Of a DNA stretch of 49,341 nucleotides, positions 42,865 through 49,341 are shown piece after piece. Below the pieces are notes generated by a model. It ran no database searches. It was not told where the DNA came from and worked only from the letters and a program-made list of their open reading frames with translations. Made by a program: the position numbers and the translations under genes. The DNA comes from Candidatus Rifleibacteriota bacterium. GTDB taxonomy: Bacteria; Muiribacteriota; Ozemobacteria; Ozemobacterales; Ozemobacteraceae. The stretch lies in NCBI GenBank assembly GCA_024710355.1, contig JANJUX010000022.1, positions 1-49,341 of the forward strand, read 5' to 3'. The first letter of the stretch is position 1. Each line of letters begins with the position of its first letter.

Positions 42865-43878
42865 TTACTTCAGACCGGCTGAATCGAAGATCGAGCCGAC
42901 TTCGAAGATGGTGCGGCGGGCGGGCTGCCAGTTGGCTTTGAAGAATGGGGTGGTGAGTTCTTCGGGGGCGCTTTTGGCGGTCTTTGACGTGTATTCGTCG
43001 CTGATGAGCAGCAGCAGACTGCTGAGAAACTTCGTCGGGCCGTGCGGCATCGGCAGCGTTTTCCAGTTGTCTTTGAACTGCAGCGGACTCTTCATTACTT
43101 TGAGAACCTGCGCCCGGCCGGGTGCGTAATGGCGCAGAAAACAGTGATAAGCCTCGTCATCGCTGGTCAGGGTCTGAAAATTCTTTTCACAGGCCTGGAG
43201 CAAAGCCTGATGAAAAGCGGTCACACCGAGCATACTTTGTTCGACGCTTCCGGGGCGGGCTTCAGCAGTTACGCCGGGCATGGAGCGCGGTTTGAGATAA
43301 ATTGAATAAAACACGACCGAAGCGAGAAAGCTCTTCTGTTCGGCCTGACCGGCATTTTTAACCAGCAGCGACGGAAACGGCATCTGCTCTGTAAACTGGC
43401 GATTCGAAGCGTCGATAAGGCCCATTTTAACAAGAAGATTGCGCCGGTCGGCCATAAACGTCGAGATCTCAGAACCACCGGTAATTTTATTGATGCCGAA
43501 ATCGGCAGGCAGCGGCGCAACGATCGGCAGATGCCTGATTTTTTCGGGAAACCGGTAGAGTTTGATGAAATAGTTCATTTCGGTCGGGTCAGCGACATCA
43601 GGAATACTGAATCCCATACCCTTGAAGCCGTTATACGGAATATTGGTGATATCAGCGGCATAAGTGGCCACAAAACCTAACGGCTCGACAATTTCGACAG
43701 GCTTTGCCACATCGGTGTCTGCAGCTGACGGCAGAATACCGATGCTGAAACCATAGTCACTGTCGACGCGCCAGCCTTCGCCCGGGGGCACCGGCCCGGC
43801 ATGAACTGCCATAGCGGAGAAAAGCAGCAACGAAACTGCCAGCAGCAGACTCAATCTGTTTTTTATCATATTAAACAT
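42865..43878 (-). CDS. Secreted protein of unknown function
   Basis: 337 residues from ATG 43878 or ATG 43869. Signal peptide NRLSLLLAVSLLLFSAMAVHA. The mature part has a beta-rich first half (GFSIGILPSAADTDVAKPVEIV, GFVATYAADIT) and a helical second half with ALLQACEKNFQTLTSDDEAYHCFLRHY. AAGGA lies 11 nt before ATG 43878. No family recognised. Its stop lies 44 bp from attR, and it is the first chromosomal gene past the element. Confidence 0.8.
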   Translation of the reverse strand: MFNMIKNRLSLLLAVSLLLFSAMAVHAGPVPPGEGWRVDSDYGFSIGILPSAADTDVAKPVEIVEPLGFVATYAADITNIPYNGFKGMGFSIPDVADPTEMNYFIKLYRFPEKIRHLPIVAPLPADFGINKITGGSEISTFMADRRNLLVKMGLIDASNRQFTEQMPFPSLLVKNAGQAEQKSFLASVVFYSIYLKPRSMPGVTAEARPGSVEQSMLGVTAFHQALLQACEKNFQTLTSDDEAYHCFLRHYAPGRAQVLKVMKSPLQFKDNWKTLPMPHGPTKFLSSLLLLISDEYTSKTAKSAPEELTTPFFKANWQPARRTIFEVGSIFDSAGLK

Positions 43879-44186
43879 AAGCAGGCTTATCCTTCAGGCA
43901 GAATTATTGTCGGTACAAAGCCAGTCTATTACCGGTCAGGCGATAATGCAATCAATTGTCATCAAAGTTATGGCAATTCTGCACTTGTCAGCGTTACGGC
44001 AATCTGTTATCCTTTAGTTAAGGGTTCGGAGTTTTTCCGAAGGTTTTATGAATGGTCGGGCCGCCATTCGCAGACGCGGGTGGCGGCTTTCTTATGTACA
44101 AGACATGGGGCCCGTTCCACTCAACGAATGCGAATGACGTGCGATGCGCGTTTTTTCGTTGTTCAAGCATGCAAAGGAGCCGACCA
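43879..44186 (+). other. Structured leader ahead of the 54-residue peptide gene
   Basis: 308 bp without a gene. A good promoter (43985-44013) predicts a start near 44020. The RNA would begin almost at a TTCGGA-GTTTT-TCCGAA hairpin (44025-44041). A second hairpin (GCCGCCA 44060-44066 with TGGCGGC 44081-44087) is followed by TTTCTT. The second could terminate a short RNA of about 70 nt or attenuate the downstream gene. No known riboswitch class is recognised. Confidence 0.5.
43985..44013 (+). promoter_or_regulatory. Promoter of the structured leader
   Basis: TTGTCA (43985-43990), 17-bp spacer, TATCCT (44008-44013). Confidence 0.5.
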
Positions 44187-44351
44187 ATGTCAGAATACAA
44201 CCAGTCAGAGTATGAACGCGAACCCGAAAATACTCAGCAAAACCAGGCCGACTCAGGCACAGGTGATGTCGCGAGTGAAATTAAAGCCAAGCTTCTTTTC
44301 TTTGTCGTGGCAGTTGCCTTTATTTTCGTGATCAAGATTTTCCTGCTCTAG
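44187..44351 (+). CDS. 54-residue tail-anchored membrane peptide
   Basis: Begins ATG 44187 with AAGGAG 8 nt upstream, giving MSEYNQSEYEREPENTQQNQ. A polar Asn/Gln/Glu-rich N-terminal 35 residues precede one membrane helix at the very C terminus (LLFFVVAVAFIFVIKIFLL). No signal peptide. The strong ribosome site, its own promoter and a perfect terminator support a real small gene. Function unknown; it may be a small regulatory subunit of a membrane complex. Confidence 0.82.
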   Translation: MSEYNQSEYEREPENTQQNQADSGTGDVASEIKAKLLFFVVAVAFIFVIKIFLL

Positions 44352-44392
44352 AATCAAAAAGCCCCGGGCCAAATGCCCGGGGCTTTTTGATT
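44352..44392. terminator. Bidirectional rho-independent terminator
   Basis: An 18-bp perfect stem (44352-44369 with 44375-44392), loop CAAAT. A/T runs at both sides of the GC core serve the rightward 54-residue gene and the leftward metallopeptidase-like gene. Confidence 0.93.
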
Positions 44393-44408
44393 CCAGCGAT
44401 TTTTAAAG

Positions 44409-45749
44409 CTATTTCAGCGGGTAATAGCCTGCAAAGATTTTGCCGGCGATTTCGGCAAACTTTTTCTTCTGTTCGGCATTCAGCTGCTTGTTGGCGGCTT
44501 CCTGCAGGTAGCGCAGAAAGCGCAGATTTTCGGTGGTGACGTCAACCGGGTAACCCTTGATGGTGAAGCAGCCCCAGCCCTTTTCGGTGAGTCTGACGCG
44601 TGGATATTTAGCCATGTCTACCGCAAAAAAGGTTCTAATCGCCTGCCGCACTGCGGTTACCACGAGCTTGTCGACGGCTTCAGCATTCAGAGCCAGTCGC
44701 AACTGCCAGACGAACGAACGCATCGGATTGAGCGAATTATGACCTTCTGAGAGCATGTGCTTAACCCGCTTGTCACCTTTTCTGATTTCTTCGAGATAGC
44801 CGGCAAGCGTTCTATCCTGGCTGAACACGCGTTTCATGTCCTGGGGCACGGCGCTGTAATTGTGCAGATTGATGCACTTGGTATAGCCGTTGGCGATCGA
44901 AACATAGTCGGCGAAGAATTCATTAACAGCCAGAATATTTGAACAGATGAAGAAAATCTGAATGTTGGTCCATTTTTTCTTCGGGTTATTTTTGTTCAAT
45001 ATCTCTTTGACCATCAGATGAAAAACGTGATGACCGTATTCGTGCACAGTGGTGTCGAGGTAACGGTGCAAAGAACCGGGTTTGCTGACCGGCACCCACA
45101 GAACCGCCTTGTCGGGCGAATAAGCGGCGCTTTTAAAAATCATGTAATTGTTCAGCTGGCCGCTTACCGGCTTATCGAGGCCTTCTTCGATTTCCTTCTT
45201 TTCGGTTTTAATTATATCGAGGACTTCCTGAAGGACTTCGCCCTTGATTGCCGCAGGATTAACGAAATATTTGCGCTTGATATAATCGGGAAAGGGATTG
45301 AGAAAAAAGTAATCGTCATCGAGCTTATCAGCCATGTGGGCGAATTCGTAGCCAGAGGTGCTGCAGAAAACCAGACCGCTGTTTTCTTCGTAGGCGTCAA
45401 GCGCTGCCTTGTCAGGCTTCATACCAGCTGCCAGCCACATATCACGGGCCGGGAAATCGGTATCGGTATAAAATCTGATATGAACACGGGCATCCATGTT
45501 GATACCCCACGAGCGCATCAGCTTTTCAGCCTTTCGGAAAGCCTCGATCTGCTTGCTCAGCGATCGGGTCTCGTCGTGCGAAGCCTTGCGACTACCGAGC
45601 ATCGAGATGGTGTAGGTGTCGCCAATATATGCCGTGTGACCGTTTGAGAGGGTAAAGTCAGCGTAAACACTGCTGACGAAGAACAAAAACATGGCTGCCA
45701 GAGACAGCAGAACGAATATTCGTCTGTTGAAGGCGGTCGACTGTTTCAT
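44409..45749 (-). CDS. Secreted zinc metallopeptidase-like protein (HEYGHH)
   Basis: 446 residues from ATG 45749 (GGGGA 8 nt before); ATG 45764 is an alternative. Signal peptide RRIFVLLSLAAMFLFFVSSVYA. The HExxH zinc motif is TVHEYGHHVF (H236, E237, H240), and NEFFADY at about 277 supplies a downstream glutamate, the gluzincin pattern. No standard family is recognised for the rest. The promoter is at 45785-45812. Likely an exported or periplasmic protease, although activity is not proven by motif alone. Confidence 0.85.
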   Translation of the reverse strand: MKQSTAFNRRIFVLLSLAAMFLFFVSSVYADFTLSNGHTAYIGDTYTISMLGSRKASHDETRSLSKQIEAFRKAEKLMRSWGINMDARVHIRFYTDTDFPARDMWLAAGMKPDKAALDAYEENSGLVFCSTSGYEFAHMADKLDDDYFFLNPFPDYIKRKYFVNPAAIKGEVLQEVLDIIKTEKKEIEEGLDKPVSGQLNNYMIFKSAAYSPDKAVLWVPVSKPGSLHRYLDTTVHEYGHHVFHLMVKEILNKNNPKKKWTNIQIFFICSNILAVNEFFADYVSIANGYTKCINLHNYSAVPQDMKRVFSQDRTLAGYLEEIRKGDKRVKHMLSEGHNSLNPMRSFVWQLRLALNAEAVDKLVVTAVRQAIRTFFAVDMAKYPRVRLTEKGWGCFTIKGYPVDVTTENLRFLRYLQEAANKQLNAEQKKKFAEIAGKIFAGYYPLK

Positions 45750-45784
45750 TAGCTGGTTCCCCATTCCTGTTAAATAACTCCTAA

Positions 45785-45812
45785 ATTATACTGATTATTG
45801 ATGAAACGACAA
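45785..45812 (-). promoter_or_regulatory. Promoter of the HEYGHH protein gene
   Basis: On the minus strand TTGTCG (45807-45812), 16-bp spacer, TATAAT (45785-45790). Confidence 0.6.
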
Positions 45813-46126
45813 CTGCCCCGCTTCAATCTTTTTTTTCAGTTAATCTGAGTATCTTTTAGACATGCCGGATCGGCGAAACCACGGTCTAAAGCCAATTTAA
45901 TCACCTATTCCGGAAACTGAAAGTTAGGATTATAATATGGGCAAGATAAGAAAAAAGTTCGAGAGAGAGTTCTGACTTCGTTAAAAAACTTCTGAAAAAT
46001 GCTGCTGCCATTTTTCAGGGGTTTCGTTCTTTTCTCAAAAAAACTCCTGTGAGATTGAAGATAACAGAAACAAGAGAATAACCACACAAGCTCTGTTCTG
46101 ATTCAAGATCAAAAAGGAGAACACCT
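45813..46126 (+). other. Intergenic region ahead of the ankyrin gene
   Basis: No gene is seen. A TATAAT at 45931-45936 is a possible rightward -10 without a good -35. A perfect 10-bp hairpin (CTGAAAAATG 45992-46001 with CATTTTTCAG 46009-46018) lies in the presumed leader. Read leftward, the same hairpin is followed by a T run and would look like a terminator, but no leftward gene is upstream of it. Confidence 0.45.
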
Positions 46127-47524
46127 ATGTGGGAGAGAATCCTGAGCGCCATCGAAGTCTCTGACAACGAGCTGGTAAATTTCTATCTCAACACCGAAGC
46201 TGCCCTCGTCTATGAACAGAACGCCCGCAGCGAGACACTCCTTCATTACGCGGCACGCTATTCAGACGCAGGCACAATCAACGAGTTCCTTATACGCGGG
46301 GCAAGACCGGATGTAGCCGATGACTTCGGCTGGACTCCACTTCACGAAGCATGCCGGTCAGGAAACGAAGACGCAGTATCTCTGTTTATCAAAACCGGTA
46401 TCAATCTGAATTTTGTTAATCAACGCCGTGAGTCACCCCTGCATGTTGCTGCAAGGCATAATTTTCCGAGAATAACGGCAAGACTTGTCGAAGCCGGTGC
46501 TGAAAAGAATCTGCAGAACGCCGAAGGCAACACACCGCTGCAGCTCGCCCTGGTAAACGGGCACGTTGGCATTGTGGATGTGCTGTTGACCGCGGGGGCC
46601 GACCCGAACCTTAAAAACCGGGAAGGCTTTTCGCCATTGCACACCGCCGCCAGATACGGCAGATTCATGTGTGCCGACCTTCTTCTCTCTAACTGTGCCG
46701 ATCCAGCTCAGAAAGACAACGGCGGCAACACTTTCACCGACATTGCCAGAATTTTCCATAACGAAACTTTTCTGCTTCTGATCAATGTCAGACTGCAACA
46801 GGAAAGCACCAGGCCCGACGAAAGCTGCGATGACACAATCACCAGAAAACGCAGTGCCATACTCCAGAAATACATCAACGAAGGCTCGCCAGCGCCAAAA
46901 TCAAAAGTGCGTAAAAACTTCCTGAATGCCTTTTTGCGCTTTTTCTTCAAGCGGAAAACCTTTTCAAGCATATCGGATGCTTTCTGGCTGCTTGAATCGG
47001 CAGCATGGTTCGGCCTGTTCCCATATCTTCTGTTTCTTATCTGGAAAGGCATTGAATGTGCGGCAGTTCCGCCGGTATTACATTTCAGCGCCAGCCCCTG
47101 GAGCCAGATTTCCGGAATATTTGCCCAGAATCTGGCCAACTGGCTGCTGATTTTCGGTTTTTCCTGCCTGCTCGTACACTCTGAAAGCGATAAGGCTTCC
47201 GTTCTGCATTTCTTCAATAATCTCAGGGAAGCTGTGTTCTTCAGGGTCACCCACTTTGCGTTGATCGCTGCCTACTTCTGCAGAAACCTGACCTTAGGGC
47301 CAGCCATTCTTTCTGAATTCGCGATTTTCTGGCTTGGATTTTTCGCACTCTACGCAGTTTCTTATTCGATCTGGTGGTTCGATACCCACAGCGTCCCGCA
47401 AGGCCGTTCAGAAATACTGCAACAGAACCTGCAAACTTCGGAAGAGGCTATTGTCATAGAAAATCGTTATCAGAACGTTCTCTCGTATCTGTTTGAATTC
47501 TCAAGTCAGTCAGAGAAACCATGA
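46127..47524 (+). CDS. Ankyrin-repeat membrane protein
   Basis: 465 residues. Five ankyrin repeats at about 34-66, 68-101, 102-134, 135-167 and 168-200, with the usual TPLHxAxxxG (GWTPLHEACRSG, FSPLHTAARYG). A basic linker (KSKVRKNFLNAFLRFFFKRK) leads to about four membrane helices (about 292-310, 328-355, 370-390, 398-425) and a cytoplasmic tail. AAGGAGA precedes the ATG. The ankyrin part should face the cytoplasm and bind a protein partner. Bacterial proteins with this order are not a family I can name. Confidence 0.88.
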   Translation: MWERILSAIEVSDNELVNFYLNTEAALVYEQNARSETLLHYAARYSDAGTINEFLIRGARPDVADDFGWTPLHEACRSGNEDAVSLFIKTGINLNFVNQRRESPLHVAARHNFPRITARLVEAGAEKNLQNAEGNTPLQLALVNGHVGIVDVLLTAGADPNLKNREGFSPLHTAARYGRFMCADLLLSNCADPAQKDNGGNTFTDIARIFHNETFLLLINVRLQQESTRPDESCDDTITRKRSAILQKYINEGSPAPKSKVRKNFLNAFLRFFFKRKTFSSISDAFWLLESAAWFGLFPYLLFLIWKGIECAAVPPVLHFSASPWSQISGIFAQNLANWLLIFGFSCLLVHSESDKASVLHFFNNLREAVFFRVTHFALIAAYFCRNLTLGPAILSEFAIFWLGFFALYAVSYSIWWFDTHSVPQGRSEILQQNLQTSEEAIVIENRYQNVLSYLFEFSSQSEKP

Positions 47525-47725
47525 GCAGGGCAAGTCGGCAACAGACTTTCCAGCTTTTCAGATTTTTTATTGCAGACCGGGCAATACCTGTTTAGAATAG
47601 GCGCGGCATCCGGAAATGAATATTTTCGGGCCGGTACCGATTCGATTGTCAGAACCAGCCGCAGTCGCCTGCAGGGTGATAAATGGCATACGGGTCGCGC
47701 CAAAAGCTACAGGAGTTATACTAAT

Positions 47726-48910
47726 ATGCTTGGAAGCCTTGTATTTTGTGCAATCGGGCTGGTCATACTCACCTATGCCGCCGACAAACTCGTCGAAGGG
47801 GCATCGAATCTCGCAATAAATATTGGCGTCAGCAAAATGGTCATCGGCCTTACCATTGTCGCGGCCGGCACCTCTCTGCCTGAACTGGTGGTCAGCGTCA
47901 ACGCCTCGCTTAAAGGCAACCCGGCCCTTTCGCTCGGTAACGTCGTCGGCTCGAATATCATGAACGTGGCGTTGATTCTTGGCATCGCCTCTCTCATTCA
48001 GCCAATTGCCTGCGAACGCCAGATGGTACGCCGCGAAACCCCGATCATGATCGCGATCTCAGGATTGGTATGGTATATGGCTTCGACCGGCAACGTTATT
48101 TCCCCGAAGGAAGGGCTGATTCTCATTGGCCTGTTCATCGCCTACACCATAATGAGCTACATTATCGGCCGCCGTGAGAACGCTATCGCCGAAGAAATCA
48201 AAGAAAAAGCCGACGCAGTGGTCACCGCCGATGGAGAGGCTGAAGCAAAACCGACCACGCTCAATAACATAATATATGTGTTTGGCGGCCTGGTCGGCCT
48301 GGTTATCGGCGCCGAACTGCTGGTGCGCGGTGCCGTTACCATTGCCCAGAGCTTTGGTATCTCTGACGAAATCATCGGCCTCACTCTGATCGCCATCGGT
48401 ACTTCGCTGCCCGAACTGGCCACCTCGGTCGTCGCCGCCCGCAAAGGCCAGTCAGACATTTCGGTCGGCAACGTCGTCGGCTCGAATATCTTCAACCTGC
48501 TCGGCATCGTCGGTTGTGCAGCCGCCCTGCCACTGGTTATACCTGGATCAACCCCGGCCAATTACCTGATTGTGTCCCCTAACATGCTCGGAATCCATAT
48601 TCCGCTGATGTTTGTCGTTGGCCTTGGCGTCCTGCCAATCATGCGTACCGGCATGAAAATTGTCAGACTCGAAGGCGCTTTTCTGCTCGCCTGCTACATT
48701 GCCTACACCGTCATGCTTTATCAGACCACCGGTTCAGATGCACCAACACCGGCTCCGGCACCGGCAGTTTCGATCGAAGCCCCGGCACAGGGAAACGGCC
48801 AGACCGCCACGGCAACCGCTGAAACCGCGCAACCCGCTTCTGCCACTGCAGTTTTCGAAAGCGCCCCGGCTCTGCCAACTGCCGCTTCTGCCACAGTGAC
48901 AACTCCCTGA
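47726..48910 (+). CDS. CaCA-family Na+/Ca2+ exchanger with low-complexity tail
   Basis: 394 residues from ATG 47726 (AGGAG 9 nt before); the frame is open to 47570, but that part is not family-like. The two inverted alpha repeats are plain: GTSLPELVVSVNASLKG with GNVVGSNIMN in the first half and GTSLPELATSVVAARKG with GNVVGSNIFN in the second. A charged loop (EEIKEKADAVV) separates them. The last 60 residues are an Ala/Pro/Thr-rich tail (APTPAPAP, ATATAETAQPASA) not usual in this family, after the final membrane helix. Exports Ca2+ in exchange for Na+ in relatives. Confidence 0.92.
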   Translation: MLGSLVFCAIGLVILTYAADKLVEGASNLAINIGVSKMVIGLTIVAAGTSLPELVVSVNASLKGNPALSLGNVVGSNIMNVALILGIASLIQPIACERQMVRRETPIMIAISGLVWYMASTGNVISPKEGLILIGLFIAYTIMSYIIGRRENAIAEEIKEKADAVVTADGEAEAKPTTLNNIIYVFGGLVGLVIGAELLVRGAVTIAQSFGISDEIIGLTLIAIGTSLPELATSVVAARKGQSDISVGNVVGSNIFNLLGIVGCAAALPLVIPGSTPANYLIVSPNMLGIHIPLMFVVGLGVLPIMRTGMKIVRLEGAFLLACYIAYTVMLYQTTGSDAPTPAPAPAVSIEAPAQGNGQTATATAETAQPASATAVFESAPALPTAASATVTTP

Positions 48911-48923
48911 TCCGTCTTGAATA

Positions 48924-48958
48924 AAAGCCCGGCAGACACAAAATCTGCCGGGCTTTGT
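48924..48958. terminator. Bidirectional rho-independent terminator
   Basis: AAAGCCCGGCAGA (48924-48936) pairs with TCTGCCGGGCTTT (48944-48956) around CACAAAA. It separates the exchanger gene from the converging 77-residue gene. Confidence 0.92.
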
Positions 48959-48977
48959 TTATTTCAGCGAAACGGTT

Positions 48978-49211
48978 TTAATCTTTGAGGTCGTTGAGCA
49001 GCTGCAGGTTGAGGGCAAGCATCGACATCAGCAACTGCTGAGCTTCGGCCCGCGTCATGTTGTCGAGCTGGCCAAAAGAGAAATTGCGCCTGAACACCTG
49101 AAACTGAGCTTCTGACATATGTCTGAGCTGGCGAAGCTCGCGGCGGTGCAGCCGATTCATGGTCTCGAGCTGTTCACGGGAAACCTTTACTTCTGTTTCA
49201 GCCTGCATCAT
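48978..49211 (-). CDS. Small charged protein, Glu/Arg/Leu-rich
   Basis: 77 residues, two adjacent ATG codons at the start (GGAG lies directly before the first). It is rich in R, E, Q, L and M and would be all helical (RLHRRELRQLRHMSEAQFQVFRRNF), likely a short coiled coil. No membrane segment. It is complete in the window, and its bracket of a strong downstream terminator supports it. Function unknown. Confidence 0.7.
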   Translation of the reverse strand: MMQAETEVKVSREQLETMNRLHRRELRQLRHMSEAQFQVFRRNFSFGQLDNMTRAEAQQLLMSMLALNLQLLNDLKD

Positions 49212-49341
49212 CTCCGAACCCCAGACCGGTGCGGTCTACCGGCGCGTTTTTAGCCATGCGTGTTAACAATAAAATTACCAGACGGAAAATGTAAGACCAG
49301 GCGAGAGGAATTTTAATTTAGGCCAGCACCACATTAGAGCG

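Noticed and set aside
45905..46087. 60-residue leftward open frame ahead of the ankyrin gene
   Set aside because: No ribosome site, and a terminator-like hairpin lies inside it.
47570..47725. N-terminal extension of the Na+/Ca2+ exchanger
   Set aside because: The 52 extra residues are charged and unlike the family; ATG 47726 has a good AGGAG and family-like first helix.

Overview
The window is about 49 kb of chromosome from a bacterium of moderate GC content. Many genes start with TTG or GTG behind clear Shine-Dalgarno sequences, promoters look like sigma70 (TTGACT-17-TATAAT), and several proteins carry signal peptides. The mix of proteins (Gld-like ABC system, HDOD protein, large hybrid kinase, DUF1538/PII-like pair, secreted metallopeptidase-like proteins) fits a Gram-negative, non-model lineage. 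I cannot name the phylum with confidence.

Left end (1-9300): the leader-proximal end of a type I-C CRISPR array, then a complete leftward I-C cas operon in the order cas3-cas5-cas8c-cas7-cas4-cas1-cas2. A MazE/MazF toxin-antitoxin pair with its own promoter sits between cas2 and the CRISPR leader.

9300-15150: an EamA-family transporter (leftward), two overlapping rightward genes for unrecognised membrane proteins, and a CPA2-type cation/proton antiporter with a universal-stress-like tail. 15157-20891 is a leftward signalling operon: a 1239-residue CHASE-PAS hybrid kinase with a pseudo-receiver, a receiver-kinase, and a receiver joined to an RsbW-like ATPase. 21113-26218 is a leftward GldA/GldF/GldG-like ABC operon whose last gene fuses a DUF4340-like domain to a parvulin prolyl isomerase; a strong terminator follows it.

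26339-34391: an HDOD protein, two secreted acidic proteins (the second transglutaminase-like, possibly starting at an ATC codon), a leftward pair made of a duplicated DUF1538 transporter and a protein with three PII-like modules in one chain, and a secreted TPR/gluzincin-like protein. 34482-39862: a CvpA-like protein, tRNA-Ser(CGA), a small membrane protein, tRNA-Leu(GAG), a DUF2971 protein, a secreted protein, a B12-binding-type radical SAM protein and tRNA-Gln(CTG).

39815-42821: a very small integrated element. It is bounded by perfect 78-bp direct repeats made from the 3' part of tRNA-Gln plus its terminator. It holds only a tyrosine recombinase, an ORF6N DNA-binding protein and about 950 bp of palindrome-rich non-coding DNA with three iteron-like units. 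The right end (42865-49341) has secreted proteins (one with HEYGHH), a 54-residue membrane peptide behind a structured leader, an ankyrin-repeat membrane protein, a Na+/Ca2+ exchanger and a small charged protein.
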